DNA of 64,000 nucleotides from Toxorhynchites rutilus septentrionalis (GCF_029784135.1 NC_073745.1:65897210-65961209); one strand, 5' to 3'; counted from the stretch's first letter, positions 1 through 10,946 are shown. Made by a program: numbers and translations. Notes: a model not told the origin generated them from the letters alone.

Positions 1-103
1 GCATAGAAATCTCAACTAAGTACTAATAAAAATGACGCAAGTAATACTACGTTGAGACGGCGAAGTTCCTCTAGGAACGTTAGTGCCATTGAAGAAGAAG
101 AAA
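1..103 (+). mobile_element. tRNA-derived SINE, 3' part only (cut by window edge)
   Basis: These bases match the 3' half of the complete SINE at 32700-32967 almost base for base and end in the same GAA-rich tail. The 5' tRNA-like head lies outside the window. The insertion abuts, and probably interrupts, the mariner relic that follows. Identity rests on comparison within the window only. Confidence 0.75.
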
Positions 104-297
104 ATTATCCAATTTAAGTCAAATATGCGCTGTACTGTGCGAATCGTTACAGTATCGGGTCCATAACCTACACGAATTTTTTCGGCTACCTTCGTTGCAG
201 TTTTACCTCGCAGGTAGTAAAAACGTAAAATATGGCGAATTTCTTGCTTGGTGGACTCCATCTTTGACGCGCTATAACTTGAGACTAAAAAGGACAA
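104..297 (-). pseudogene. mariner transposase N-terminal fragment
   Basis: The minus strand encodes about 45 residues of a mariner transposase helix-turn-helix region. The frame has MESTKQEIRHILRFYY near its start and YGPDTVTIRTVQR further on, aligned with the equivalent region of the mariner copies at 13.7 and 20.9 kb but clearly from another lineage. The frame breaks after VQR, where the SINE begins. The catalytic domain is absent. It is a dead fragment, possibly truncated by the SINE insertion. Confidence 0.7.
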
Positions 298-351
298 TCA
301 CAACAGTGTCAAAACGACACTTGTAGCACAGATTGTCGTCTTTAAATAGCC

Positions 352-375
352 GTATAGTATAGTATAGTATAGTAT
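352..375. repeat. (AGTAT)n microsatellite
   Basis: About five tandem copies of the pentamer AGTAT lie in the spacer after the mariner relic. Confidence 0.9.
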
Positions 376-520
376 TTTCAATCACTGGCAAATAACATGT
401 TTCTCCCTTACATGGAATATATATTTGATACAGAAAATATAATAAATGAATAACATCACAAATCGGACGATTCCTTCCTCGAGTTTTGCGCTTACCCCTT
501 TGCTTGATCAGTTCTCGGGA
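376..520 (+). repeat. dispersed repeat, related to 3404-3520
   Basis: The stretch beginning near TTTTCAATCACTGGCAAATA recurs at 3404-3520 with the same order of blocks (CAAATAACATGTTTCTCC, TACATGGAAT, GATACAGAAAATAT). At its right end it runs into the motif TTGCTTGATCAGTTCTCG, also seen in the 57.9-58.4 kb array. It is probably part of the same non-coding repeat family. No coding potential is seen. Confidence 0.6.
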
Positions 521-1240
521 TATGCTGAAATTTGTATTTCATTTCAGATTTGGAAGCTGGAATATTGCATTTAGAACCTGATTGATGATTCTGCATGTGA
601 AATCTGATCCTGTAATGTGTGATCTGTAGTTTGCATTTCGAATTTGAGTACTAAATCTCAATTTGAGATTCAGAATCTTAAATCGTTTTATGGAGCCAAC
701 ATTTGATATTTTAGTCTGAATTTGAAATCCTCAATTATGATAGACAGTCTGGGTCTGAATTTTGAGGAAGGATTTAAATTTTAGGCTGAATTCTGGACCA
801 GCTATCTTACTGACCGTACAGGAACTTAAATGGCCAATTTTGAAATGTGCGAATTTGAATTTGAAATTAATATTCGTCAAGAACCTAAATTAAGTCTTGA
901 AAATTTAAGAAGGAGATCCAGATTACAGAAGTTTGAACCTAAAATTTTATTCTGATCCTTGTAACCGGAAACAGGAATCATAAACCTTGAATGAAGAATC
1001 TGCAACTAAAAACTGCAACTTAAATATGAAATAAGAATTTGATTTTTTTTATCCCGTCTTTTTATTTCATTTGTTTATTTTCTTTAGGGTCATTAGCAGA
1101 GCCGGACGCTAACCGTATATTGTCCAAGTTTGGCCGGACAGCGGAGACAGATGTGATTTCGATAGTTCCCTTAGCAGTTTTTGAGTTATCGGAACATGTT
1201 TTTGGGTCAACAAGTAACAAATACCACTAGTATACCTTTC
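521..1240. other. AT-rich spacer with degenerate short-period repeat
   Basis: No gene is supported. The words AATTTGAA, GAATCTGA and TTGAAATC recur many times in loose, irregular spacing, suggesting an old decayed simple repeat. A short unsupported reading frame at about 1039-1230 has no recognisable product. Confidence 0.5.
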
Positions 1241-1375
1241 ATATTTCCAATGAAGTGATTATCATACCATTTCGATCAGCCGGCCCAAAGGTATTAACGC
1301 GCAAGACCTTACACTCGCAATGTAACGTTCTCGTTTTTTGAAACTCTTAACTTACATCCCAGTGCTGGATGCTTT
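1241..1375 (+). repeat. MITE-like remnant (GACGTAG family end)
   Basis: The order of blocks TTATCATACCATTTCG, then AACGTTCTCGTTTT and CTTACATCCC, matches 49396-49495, where it runs directly into the near-palindrome GACGTAGTCCTACGTC. Here the palindrome itself is lost. This looks like an old copy of one end of that family. Confidence 0.45.
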
Positions 1376-2050
1376 TTTTTTTGGTTGACACAATTTTAGG
1401 AACATAGATTGGGCCAATTTAAACGTGGGACTTAGCGCGTTTAGACAATACCTAATTATTGAATTGTTTATCTCAAGAAAAATATAATTTTATTTTTTTG
1501 TTGAAGAATTGTGATTTCGTCTATTTTCATTCTTTGTTAAAAATTTGGTAGGTCTTATAGTTTTCAACTTTTTGTAGAAATTGTTGGGAAAAATTTAGTT
1601 TTTTTTTTTCAAAAAGTGTATGCAAAGTTGCTCAAATGGTCATTTTTTACTCACCCAAAATTTCTGCAACCTGAGATGGTGCTGCCAACCTCCTAAGACG
1701 AGTTGAAATGAAATTTGTTCGTCAATAATCAATATGTACCATAATAACAACGTTGTGACGAGAGTTTCTAATTTTGCATGCAAACCGCAAAATCTTCCCC
1801 TTTGTGAAGGTGAAATCACTCCATATCTTTTTTTTTCGTCGAGATTTGTGAGTAATTGTTTTAGATGTGTCGATGTGAATAAATCAGTCTTTACTTTTAG
1901 TGATTCGAATCACTTCACAACACCTCGCATTTAATCTGTCGCTTCAATTTATCTTCCCATCACCGACAGTCATCGTAAAAATAAAAAACTAATCTGTTTT
2001 CAACAGACAAAACTTCTGGAATCACAACGAAAAAAATCCGAGCTCTGTAC
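1376..2050. other. AT-rich spacer, nothing recognised
   Basis: The stretch holds T-rich runs and short chance frames only. No repeat with a second copy in the window and no coding signal were seen. Confidence 0.4.
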
Positions 2051-3130
2051 TAAAATTGAAAATAATAAACAAACTTAGCGACATTCGGTTGCTGTGTGAG
2101 GGGGTGTCTTAGTGCCAAGTACAATACAAACATAAACAACATCATCATCAGCATTGTGCACGCCTACGTTGACGAGTCTTCTTTTTTTCATTAACCCATT
2201 CAAGTGCTCTGTCGACCGCGCGATGACTAATATTCCTCCACTCGCCGGCGTCGCACGAACTGATCAGAGTTGCGGAGACGGGAGAGGCTGTTGTTGTTTA
2301 TGGCGCACTAATTCAGGAAAGGCAAACCAGAATTGAAACTGATCGCGATCGTCTCAAACGAACTTGATTAGTTGCGTGCGGTTGTGTGTTTTTTATTCTG
2401 CTCGTCATTCTGCAAAGCGTTGAGGAGGAGGGGGTGTTCTGTTGGGTAACAGCAGCTAGGGTCTCTTCCGACGTGGAATGTGGCGAGGAGTCGAGCGCGA
2501 ATGAAAACAGTAAACAGCGGAACACAAAAAGAATCGATCGACCGGAACGGGGTCGAAGCGAACCGCCGGTCGACTGATCGAAACATTCCGCCGCAGCAAC
2601 GGCATTGATGGAGGCGTTAGAGCACATGATGACGATGATGATGATGAATGATTTGGTCTCCTCCTCGAGGGCACCTAGTTGACGATGACCTGTTTTGTGG
2701 TGCACAACACGTAACATCCGCCCCGTGCGGCCGTTATGAAATACACAAACCAAAAAAAACGAAGCTGCTTTCCGCTGTTGCATCAAAATCCAGCGGAACG
2801 ATGCACGACAAGCACTCCAAAGTGGCCTTGAGTTACTTGATTGAATACCCGTCGAAAGTGGAACTAAACGTAAAATGTGTGTTTGGTGTTTTATGTAAGG
2901 CTCTCAATACCGACACTCGCTTCGTTTGCCTGCTCGCATGGTACACCTGTTTACATTTCCTTTGCTTGCCGCCTATGTAAGCAAGGGGGAGTACATTACC
3001 AATGCCAGCTTAGGTATTTGTACGTTGGTGAGCCGCGGTCAAGTTCAATAGCGATTGTGTTCTTTGTCGTGATACGGTAACCGATACGTAACCGAATGGG
3101 GACGGGTCTTTCTTCCACAGTAACATTTGA
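2051..3130. other. GC-richer, apparently single-copy region
   Basis: Base composition changes from AT-rich to balanced, with CpG-rich words such as GATCGCGATCG and CGATCGACCGGAACGG and a GATGAT run near 2630. Several overlapping chance frames exist on both strands (the longest, minus 2313-2786, has 157 codons), but none has a recognisable domain. A promoter or untranslated first exon of a gene outside the window is possible. This is inferred from composition alone. Confidence 0.3.
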
Positions 3131-3403
3131 GTTGTATCGAAAATATTGGGAATGCAATCACTCATGTTTACAAATATTAAAAACTGGCTGACCCGGCAAT
3201 CTTCGTCCCGTCCAAAATTGTTTTTTTGTTATCAATACCTTCAAACATTTCCGTTTTCTTACTACGAGCAAGTTCATGGGCCCAATCGCAGAACTGTTCA
3301 TTGATTGATCTTCTAATCGACCCCGTTGAATTTACCTTTTACTATAAAATTCCTAACTCATTATTATGATATCAGATTATTCTCAGACACAATTCTCGTT
3401 CAA
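3131..3403. other. spacer, nothing recognised
   Basis: The stretch is AT-rich, with no open frame worth naming and no second copy seen in the window. Confidence 0.35.
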
Positions 3404-3520
3404 GATTTTTCAACCACTTGCAAATAACATGTTTCTCCGTTACATGGAATAAATGTTTTATACAGAAAATATGATAGAATAAAGACAGCCCTAAATCGGA
3501 CAATTTCTTCCTTGAGATCT
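3404..3520 (+). repeat. dispersed repeat, second copy of 376-520
   Basis: It shares the blocks TGCAAATAACATGTTTCTCC, TTACATGGAATAAA and TACAGAAAATATGATAGAAT with 376-490. No coding capacity is seen. It is probably the same decayed transposon family. Confidence 0.55.
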
Positions 3521-3799
3521 GCTCTTATCAACACAATCGGCGATACTTTTTTATTGGTATAGATAGAAGAAGATATAGGAGTGCGTTCCATGACATTAAA
3601 ATCCATTTCCAGTGTCGCACAAAGATCAATTTCGCTAGCGCAAACATCAAATGGACTAACAGCACTTGTCACTATGTAATTGTAGAACATATGGGAATTT
3701 AATTCTCCGAATTTTCCCTTTTTCCTTCAGAGTTTTTCGAAAATTTTCAATTGTCATGTTTGATTGGAATATTTTTGGTTGAAATATTTTTTATGGAAC

Positions 3800-4110
3800 C
3801 ATTCCAGAGGAGGAAGGGGTGTCATACCATCATAGAAACATTTCTCATACCCAACACACCCTCACATCCTAAATTGTGCTTGATTAGTTCTCGAGTTATG
3901 CTCGAGTTTGTGTTTGTGTGCCCCATGTAACTCGTGTTTCATTTGTATGGCAGACCCCCCTTAGAGAGGGGGTGGAGTGTTTAACCACCAGAGAAACATT
4001 TATTGTACCCTAAAACCTCCATATACCTAATTTGGTTCCATTTGCTTGATTAATTCTCGTGTAATGCAGAAATTTGTGTTTCATTTGTATAGCAGAATTA
4101 CTGCCTTGAG
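3800..4110 (+). repeat. two diverged units of the ~140-bp repeat
   Basis: Two units carry the hallmark phrase TTGCTTGATTAGTTCTCG followed by a GTGTTTCATTTGTATGGCAG block and a C-rich then G-rich stretch around CCCCCCTTAGAGAGGGGG. The same unit forms the array at 57850-58400. It is untranslated repeat DNA, perhaps the 3' region of a non-LTR element. Confidence 0.6.
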
Positions 4111-4700
4111 ACTGGAAATGTTGTCGAATTGTCATCCGTTTGCATAGACCATGTCGGCCAAGATTCTCCATAGGTTCTCTATGGGATTGCAATCGACTGT
4201 CAGCAGGTCATTCAAGAAGCGAAATGTCCTTCTCGGCAAACCATGCCTTCGATTGCTTGGAAACGTGGATCTATGCATAATCCTGCTGAAAAAACGACAT
4301 CCTCGGTAGCGTTATTTTCAATATGGCCAATCAAAACGTCCTCCAGTAATTGAAGATACTTTTCGGATACTTTTTCGGTGAAAACGGAACAAATGAGAAG
4401 CTTGCTGTGATAGGAAACGGCTCCCCACACTGTCAAACTTCCGCCCCCAAGGTTTCGCTTCGATCTCACGATATTCCGTCGACTTAAATTGTACCAATAG
4501 CAACTGTAACAGTCCGGACCATCCAAATTGAACTTTTTTCGCCGGAAAATACAACATTTCTCCATTCCAGTTTCCATTCCACGTATTGCCGGGCGAAAAT
4601 GAGATGGTTCTGCTTATGAGTGGCGGTCAGTTTCGGTTTCCCTCGAAGTTTCTTCCACATTATGTTTGGTGACTCATTCAAGATGCGCGCAATATGCCTC
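4100..4700 (-). pseudogene. Tc1/Tc3-like transposase relic
   Basis: Reading the minus strand from about 4690 downwards, three frames in turn give MWKKLRGKPKLTATHKQNH, then a catalytic-core block with DGPDCYSCYWY, KRNLGGGSLTVWGAVSY and ENNATEDVVF, then DCNPIENLW. These match the order of a Tc1-family DDE transposase. The first catalytic Asp reads as Gly (FSGEK) and the second block (normally QQD) is scrambled, with at least two frameshifts. The N-terminal DNA-binding part is missing and no terminal repeats were found. It is an inactive relic. Confidence 0.65.
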
Positions 4701-4989
4701 TTCGTTACTGGAACAACCGATTCTGCCTTAATGTATGAGCAGGACGTCGTTTCCTGGTTGCTTCGTGTCTTATTCGACCTTTAAGACACAAAGAAACTTT
4801 GGTGTGCCCATTTGTTGGTCGTTATATCCAGTATTTTTGGCATTATTTGAAGAAATTCCGTACCACTTTCTCAGAGAGACCAAGTTTTGTTACGATCGAA
4901 CAATTAGAAAACTTTTGTACACTGAATATCTTTATTATTTTCCACCCCTCTTCCGTCAATAGAATACCTTTCGCCATTCCTTCAAATTC

Positions 4990-7190
4990 TACGTAAATCA
5001 CTTATCTGACCAACTTATTACGTTGCACATCTAATATTTATCTTGTAAATTGAACATTCCCAAGTATTTTTTCAAAAAACACAGATAAAAGCTTGGTGAT
5101 TATGCGAAAACTCGATTTTTATGCCCTATGTCTCGGGAAAAAAACGACGTTTGAATGTTCATATCCACCGATGCCGCCTTGTGTGTGTGTGTGTGATTGT
5201 GACGCACGTCCTTTCAATAATGACTTAAATATACTATCGCTAAAGCATATACGTATCCCGATAAAAAGAACATTCCTAGTTGTTTTGTAAGTGTTTCAAG
5301 TTTTTTTTCAAGTGCGGCTAAACGAATGTCTATCACTGTATAAACAAGAGTTCATCCTAGCTCAAGCTCAATCATATGAGAAAGGTCCTCATCCTAGTCT
5401 CGAGCAATCAGGGCTAAGAGTGAATTTCGAAACCACATTTTCAAAGGCCACAAGACAGTTGAATTAGGTATTCTGATTATCTTTTTTCGAAGCTAGAATT
5501 CAAAGCCTTTATAATACGTAGAAGCAGGTACAATTTCAGTCTCCAACCAACGAACAGTCAACAGTATTTCTGAAGACTACGAATCCACTTTAAATTCTCC
5601 AAATGATCTATTTTAAAAGAAGGAATGCATCTCCAGTTTCAGCTATTAAACCTCTCAAATATTCAGGATAACCCTATGATAGCATTCTTTGTCAAAATGT
5701 GTCAAAGCTCCCCTGGCAATCGACTTTAGACAGCGACTTTGTTATTTTTGAGCCTCGTTAAGCGTGGTTTAACCTCTGCAAGTAGGGAGGCTGGGAACAT
5801 CTGCCGACGGCTCTGCATGACTTTTCTCGGTTTCGATCTTCTAAAATGGTTTCCCTTAGGGCGATCGTAGTCGTCTGGTTCTTCATCTGATTATAACATT
5901 CTCTCCTGATGGTTGAGTTCAAAATTTAAGAGAAACTCCAGAAATTCCATCAAACAGCACAAAGCCAAAATTGGTTTCTAATCAAGGCGACTGTTTCACA
6001 CAACGTATGTGCTAACCGGCTACAGACAACATACCCCATATTCGCCAACAGAATCGCGATGTGTCCCTGATAAAACCTAAACAAACAAGACACCGTCAAT
6101 CACTTACAAAAGTCCGATAGTGACAGCGTTAGAAAACTGCTATGTACAGTGTGTCCGCACATCAATTTCTGAGATCTCTGTCTTCGGTCCGAGCAGAAAT
6201 TTTCATTACCAGGCGAATAGCCGCGCTCTCCCCTCCAACAAGTACCACTCCCAGTTGCCTCTGCTTGATTACTGTTGTTTTTGAAACAAAACACCAAAGC
6301 GACACATGCCGCAAACCAAACCAATGTTCTGGAGCCTGCATTATGCCGATCTATTGTGCGCCCTTTCCTGGTGAAGCCAATATGCTACAGTACACAATAA
6401 ATATGTTTATTTTGAAGCACCACACACCGGTGGTGTCGTCATGTTTTGTGTTTGGGAAACACAGACTAAACGCCAGAGCCACACAGACACACACACACAT
6501 TGGTATCTCTCTGTCATCATTGATTTATTACATGCAATATATTCTCATCTTCAGGGACACGACGGAGTCGACGACGAGCGAGAAAAAAATACGGAGGTTG
6601 GGATGAAAAATACGGCACTGCCGCATACCTGTCGTTCGCAAGTGCTATTTACTATTCCGAATATCTCTAAACAACGGAGGACGGACCCGGTACTGCACAT
6701 CCTTATCCATTGATCCCTCCTGGGGGTGATATGTATAGCATGCGCTCGGACCATATCCAGCCGCCGTGCCGCCGAGCGCCGAGAGCGTGAAGATTTAGAG
6801 GTTGAATGAAAAATTCAGACAGTGCTTGATATGCGGTTTGTGGCCTCTGCACGATGTCCCAGGCTGGGACATTAGACTACACAATAACCATCACCAGATA
6901 GCTAGGTGTAATGCAGGGCAGCAGCATTGGTGGGGATGGTAATATATAAACCCATAACAAAGCTATTCTGCTGCAGTTCTGCCTTCCCCCATCCATGTCT
7001 GGTGGAAATGAACACATGGCCGCAGTGATACCAGATTTTTCTGTTCGTGCAAATCCGCAGACTTTTTTCGAATCTATCCACCGTTTATGCATAGTGAACG
7101 TCTTTAGATAGAAAAAAATGATATTGCGCGTTAATAATCGAACCGACGAAATACTTTTGTGTAGGTTGTTTTCAATGATAGATACTACCC
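4990..7190. other. 2.2 kb without recognisable genes
   Basis: This is mixed-composition spacer. It includes short TG (about 5179-5193) and CA (about 6484-6500) runs. Chance frames of up to 154 codons occur (plus 6142-6606) but show no family motif and overlap each other on both strands. Nothing functional can be supported. Confidence 0.4.
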
Positions 7191-7197
7191 TGATATA

Positions 7198-7730
7198 CGA
7201 GGGCAGTCCGAAAAGTACTTGGCCTACAAAAAAAAACAAAAAATTTGGAAAAGTGGCGATTTATTTCTCAACATATTCTCCTTTTAGCTCGATTCACTTG
7301 ACCCAACGATGCTCCAACATTAAAGAAGTTGAATCTGAAAAATACGTATTCTCGAGGTCTGCAAAGTAGGCCTCCGTGGCGGCGGTGACTTCCTCATTCG
7401 ACTCGAATTTCTGCCCGATGAGTGTCTTTTTTTAGTTTGGAAACAAAAAAAAAGTCGCGCGGGGCTAAATCTGGAGAATACGGTGGATGAGGCAGCAGTT
7501 CATAGTGCAATTCGACCAATTTGGCCGTAGCGACGGCGGAATTTCCATTTTTTTCATTTTTCTAAAATCCACGGACATACCCGCTTCCATACAAGGTCAA
7601 AACAAAACTACGAGTCCGATTCGACTGAAATTTGCACAGCACCCGTTTAAGAGAATGTACTACACGATAGCACGGCAGTGGAACTTCATACAAATCACTC
7701 GTCGAAAAGTGTCTCCTTTTTCACCGCTTG
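7198..7730 (-). pseudogene. mariner relic with one terminal repeat
   Basis: The left border carries a terminal-repeat-like sequence starting near CGAGGGCAGTCCGAAAAG, shared with 32622. On the minus strand the catalytic motif PPYSPDLAP followed by DFFFVSKLKK is readable around 7440-7490, typical of the end of a mariner catalytic domain. Frames are broken elsewhere and the far terminus was not identified. The copy at 32622-33330 is the same family. Confidence 0.7.
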
Positions 7731-7732
7731 TT

Positions 7733-7975
7733 GACGTAGGACTACGTCTAACCGGAAGATATAGGGTGTGAAATGGAAATCTAGGCACTGAACAAGTAGG
7801 AAAAAATGCAAGATTTGGAACGCTTATAACTCGAGCATTTCTCATTAGATCGCAAAGGTTTTTGCATCAATTGATAGGAAATATATCTACGCATCTAACA
7901 TAACGAATAACATTTCATTTTTCTTGAGATAAATAATTGAATAATTGTGAAATATCAAGCATTGTCAAAATGCAC
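7733..7975 (+). mobile_element. MITE-like element, GACGTAG family
   Basis: It starts with the near-palindrome TTGACGTAGGACTACGTC and continues through GCTTATAACTCGAGCATTTC and TTTTTGCATCAATTGATAGG. The inverted form of the latter blocks is at about 48930-49070. It is non-coding. Boundaries are approximate and no target duplication was resolved. Confidence 0.55.
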
Positions 7976-8070
7976 TATGTGCCCATTTTTGATTGGTCCA
8001 TTTTGTGCTCCTCAAATCGTACCGACCAAAACGGGCAACCAGAGCAGCAGCAAAATAGAATGAAACACGA
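7976..8070 (+). repeat. block shared with 50310-50400 (inverted), possible relic histone promoter
   Basis: The words TTTTGATTGGT, CTCCTCAAAT, CCGACCAAAACG and GCAACCAGAG occur in the same order on the minus strand at 50310-50400, about 80 percent identical by eye over 85 bp. It contains ATTGG (inverted CCAAT) boxes and lies upstream of the H2A pseudogene at 8469. A decayed histone promoter is an inference. Confidence 0.45.
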
Positions 8071-8176
8071 TTGGAAAGGAAAAAATGAACGAAACATTGG
8101 TCGCAGTCTCACACATGCGTAATTCTCGAGCCAGCCAGTCAGCTCAAAAATCCCCGCTCCGCTGCCGTAACGATCA

Positions 8177-8389
8177 CATTCTTTGTGTGGACACCGACTG
8201 GACAACATCGTTGCTGGACGAGCTGGACGGCGAGGGATCGAGTGCCTTTCTCAAGGCAAGAGGGCGGAGGTGGTAGCGCTGGAGTAGAGTAATAGAGTAG
8301 AGTAGAGTTTTCAAAGGGCCTTTCTCAAGGCTAGAGACGAATGAACTGCAAAAGTTTAAAGTCTCCATAATACAAGACCTTCCTTCCAT
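8177..8389 (+). mobile_element. 213-bp retroposon (copy 1) with 12-bp target duplication
   Basis: It is flanked by CCGTAACGATCA at 8165-8176 and 8390-8401, a clear target-site duplication. It is nearly identical (about four differences by eye) to 30912-31126, which has its own different duplication. It ends in a short CCTT-type tail. No Pol III A/B boxes are evident. It contains two stem-loops of the form GCCTT-TCTC-AAGGC, one near 8250 and one near 8320, the second preceded by CAAAG, which resemble the histone mRNA 3' stem-loop. It inserted just upstream of the H2A pseudogene. Confidence 0.8.
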
Positions 8390-8468
8390 CCGTAACGATC
8401 ATTCTCATTCAAACCGTACACCACATCGGTTCGCATCACAACACATCAACAAACCAACCCAAGCAGTC

Positions 8469-8690
8469 ATGTGTGGACATGGTAAAGGAGGAAAAGTGAA
8501 GGGAAAGGCAAAATCCCGCTCGAACCGTGTTGATCTGGAGTTCCCCGCAAGGGTAGCTAGGCCGAGCGCGTTAGTACCAGTGCACCAGTCCACCTAGCCG
8601 GCGTTATATAGTTTCGGCCGCCGAAGTGATCGAGTTAGCTGGCAAAGCTGCTCGCGACGATAAGAAAACCCGCATTCTGAACAGAACACA
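8469..8690 (+). pseudogene. histone H2A pseudogene (copy 1)
   Basis: From the ATG at 8469 the frame reads MCGHGKGGKVKGKAKSRSNR, matching the H2A N-terminus (usually MSGRGKGGKVKGKAKSRSNR). The next eight residues of the family (VGRIHRLL) are deleted. The reading then resumes as RKG, an in-frame stop, AER and APVHLAGV, followed by another stop and a one-base loss before AAEVIELAGKAARDDKKTRI. After that, similarity ends. It is not functional. The one-base loss is shared with copy 2 at 9721, so the lesion predates their duplication. The coding sense matches the upstream repeat that may be promoter-derived. Confidence 0.88.
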
Positions 8691-9103
8691 TTCGGTTCGG
8701 TGGACATCAAAACAACAAGCAGTTGCAGCGAGTGGCGAGTGGCAAACGCAATCGCAAAACGGCAGCAGGTAGCAGAAGAAAAACAAGGCGGCATCGAGGG
8801 CGTTCGAAATGGTTTTTTTCAAAACCACGAGTACTAAGTTTTCTAAATTGGAACCATTCCATAAAACAAGGCGCTTTTCAGGGCCATTAAACCTTCCAAA
8901 AAAGAGTTTAGGAAATACAGTTCAATGCTTTCTAAAACATTATCCAAAATAATAATAAAACACAAATTGATTTTTTCATAATTTGTTTGCCAGGATCTGA
9001 TGAGTATGTGAATTTGGCAGTTGTTCTGAGCTTATTGATAGTTGGGGACTTTCCTGATTATTCAATTTTCACCAATTCTTAAATTGTTTCCAGATTGAAA
9101 GTA

Positions 9104-9323
9104 CAGTAATTTACAATTAGTTCGACATTTAGCTAATTGGACGGACATGTAATGCGACTTATTTAGTTGGACATTTTTGTAAACATAGAGATCCAAATTA
9201 TGACCCCACATTGAAAGTCGACACTGTACCACTGTCATCGCAAATGTTCAATTACAGGTTAAAATCGCCTCCAATGCGACACTGAGTGGCGCTTCGGCAC
9301 GTCGCATTGAATGTAATTTACTG
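9104..9323. mobile_element. pogo-type MITE, 220 bp, TA duplication
   Basis: The ends CAGTAATTTACA and TGTAATTTACTG form inverted termini, each bordered by TA (9102-9103 and 9324-9325). The interior has no coding capacity and repeats GGACGGACA/GTTGGACA-like words. Partial right ends occur at about 10025 and 11865 (CGCATTAAATGTAA). CAG ends with TA duplications are typical of pogo-derived MITEs. The mobilising transposase cannot be assigned. Confidence 0.65.
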
Positions 9324-9325
9324 TA

Positions 9326-9450
9326 CAACATGTCACAAAGCTGGATGGGAAGAAATTTTCCAACTGTGAAAGCTGTGGCGAGTGGCAAATGCAATCGCTA
9401 AACAGAAAGGTTTAGCCGAACAAGATGGGAATATCGAGTGATAACTCTTT
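9326..9450 (+). repeat. direct repeat block, copy 1
   Basis: The phrases ACAACATGTCACA, GCTGGATGGGAAGAAATTT, AACTGTGAAAGCTGTGGCG and GAACAAGATGGGAATATCGA recur at 10045-10172. A short piece (GCGAGTGGCAAACGCAATCG) also follows H2A pseudogene 1 at about 8733. This suggests segmental duplication of the pseudogene neighbourhood. Confidence 0.7.
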
Positions 9451-9720
9451 AGATTGAAGATAATTTTGTGATCCTGAAAAGGACCCTTTTTAGCCTGCAT
9501 GTGAATCCAACGTGCGAACAAATCGTAATGAATGTATTTTTTGCCATCGCTCCCTTTTAACGCTCATTCGTTCGTCTCGTTGGACTCGCCCCTCTGGCTG
9601 AGTCTGCCGATTTGTCTCTATCCTGTGAGTGTGTACCGCTAGAGTATAAAACACGCGAACCCCAAAAAAATATCTTATTTTCTTTCAAACCGTAAACCCG
9701 TGTGGTTGTACGGCATCGGC

Positions 9721-9960
9721 ATAGTGGACGTAACAAAGGAGGCCAAGTTAAGGGAAAGGTAATGTCTCACTCGAACCGTGCAGGTCTCCAGTTCCCTGTT
9801 GGTCGCATTCACTGATTGCTCCGCAAGGGTAACTAGGCCGAACGGATTGGTGCCGGAGCACCAGTATACCTAACAGCGATTATAGAGTTTCGGCCGTCGG
9901 AGTGCTCGAGTTGGCTTGTAAAGCTGCTCACGACAATCAGAAAACCCGCATCAAGAACAG
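9721..9960 (+). pseudogene. histone H2A pseudogene (copy 2)
   Basis: The frame without a start codon gives [20 protein letters not shown] then PVGRIH, a stop, LLRKGN, a stop, and AERIGAGAPVYLTAIIE. After a one-base loss the reading resumes as H2A alpha-2/alpha-3 (VLELACKAAHDNQKTRI). It keeps the VGRIH segment lost from copy 1 and so is not derived from it, but it shares the one-base loss before the AAEV block and the same non-H2A sequence after KTRI. Both descend from one already dead copy. Confidence 0.88.
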
Positions 9961-10044
9961 AGCAGCTTCGGTTCGGCGCTCATCAAGGCAACAATTAGTT
10001 TCAGTGAGTGGCAAAGTGTTTCTCCGACACGTCGCATTAAATGT

Positions 10045-10175
10045 AATTTACTGAACAACATGTCACAAGCTGGATGGGAAGAAATTTCCCAACTGTGAAA
10101 GCTGTGGCGAGTGGCAAACGCAATAGCTAAACAGGAAGGTTTAACCGAACAAGATGGGAATATCGAGTGATAACA
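10045..10175 (+). repeat. direct repeat block, copy 2
   Basis: It is the second copy of 9326-9450 and lies about 90 bp downstream of H2A pseudogene 2. Identity by eye is above 90 percent. Confidence 0.7.
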
Positions 10176-10324
10176 AAAACACAGCACCAAAGGTTCTTTT
10201 CAGAACCATCAACATGTTCATATAGAGTAAACAGTAAACTAATCCATTTTTCAGGTAGATAGGTAGGTATTCACGTAGGAGTAGAAAATAAAACAATATA
10301 TTTAAAATATATATTTAACAAAAG

Positions 10325-10405
10325 CTGTCCCCTTTGTATAGTCCTACGTCACTCCGGTTATGTCCCCGACATTACCCACCCGTCTTTTTACATCGACGAA
10401 TATAT
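10325..10405 (-). repeat. MITE-end block, inverted copy of 37212-37285
   Basis: It contains CCCCTTTGTATAGTCCTACG, CACTCCGGTTATGTCCCCGA and CATTACCCACC. The reverse complement of these blocks is at 37212-37285. It belongs to the GACGTAG-motif family. Confidence 0.6.
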
Positions 10406-10946
10406 TTTTTTCCACTATGTTTCGTAGGAGAGTGTATGCATACTGACAGATTTCTACTACGAGGTGTTTAATGAAGGATGAAAGGTGGGATTGTTTATGT
10501 TTATATATGATTTATCGTACGATTTAATTGAATGCATAGAAGACGTTAACAAAACTGAAGTTCAGCACCTTTTTAAATTTGAACAAATATTGATAAGAGA
10601 TTCCCAGCAATTCTTGATGTTTATTGCGTGATTTGGTTACTGTATAAGTTGTTTGAAACGAAGGTTTAGTGTAATGATTTTATTTTGAGGATTATATTCA
10701 CAAACATACAAGTATGAATAATATAAATTGCATGTATATGATGCGCCGCTAGCCCATACATGCAAACGTGGAGACGATATACATACATCCTAGAAAAACT
10801 TAAATCGTATAACTATCGTTTATATTACATCATATACCTCATATACATGTATATAGCCTCCAATTTCATATGCATATGCCAATAATACACATCATACAAG
10901 TAATGTGTCTTGGATGTATGTATATCGCCTCCAATTTTAAATTTTT
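10406..10946. other. AT-rich spacer with an internal inverted repeat
   Basis: No gene is seen. A 21-bp inverted repeat with one mismatch pairs 10770-10790 (GGAGACGATATACATACATCC) with 10912-10932, enclosing ATATAC/ATGCAT-rich sequence. It could be a decayed MITE or chance alternation. Confidence 0.5.

Noticed and set aside
2313..2786. 157-codon minus-strand frame and overlapping frames
   Set aside because: Several frames overlap on both strands in a GC-richer stretch. None shows a domain, and composition is driven by trinucleotide runs.
6142..6606. 154-codon plus-strand frame
   Set aside because: No recognisable motif, and it runs through CA repeats and a T-rich tract.
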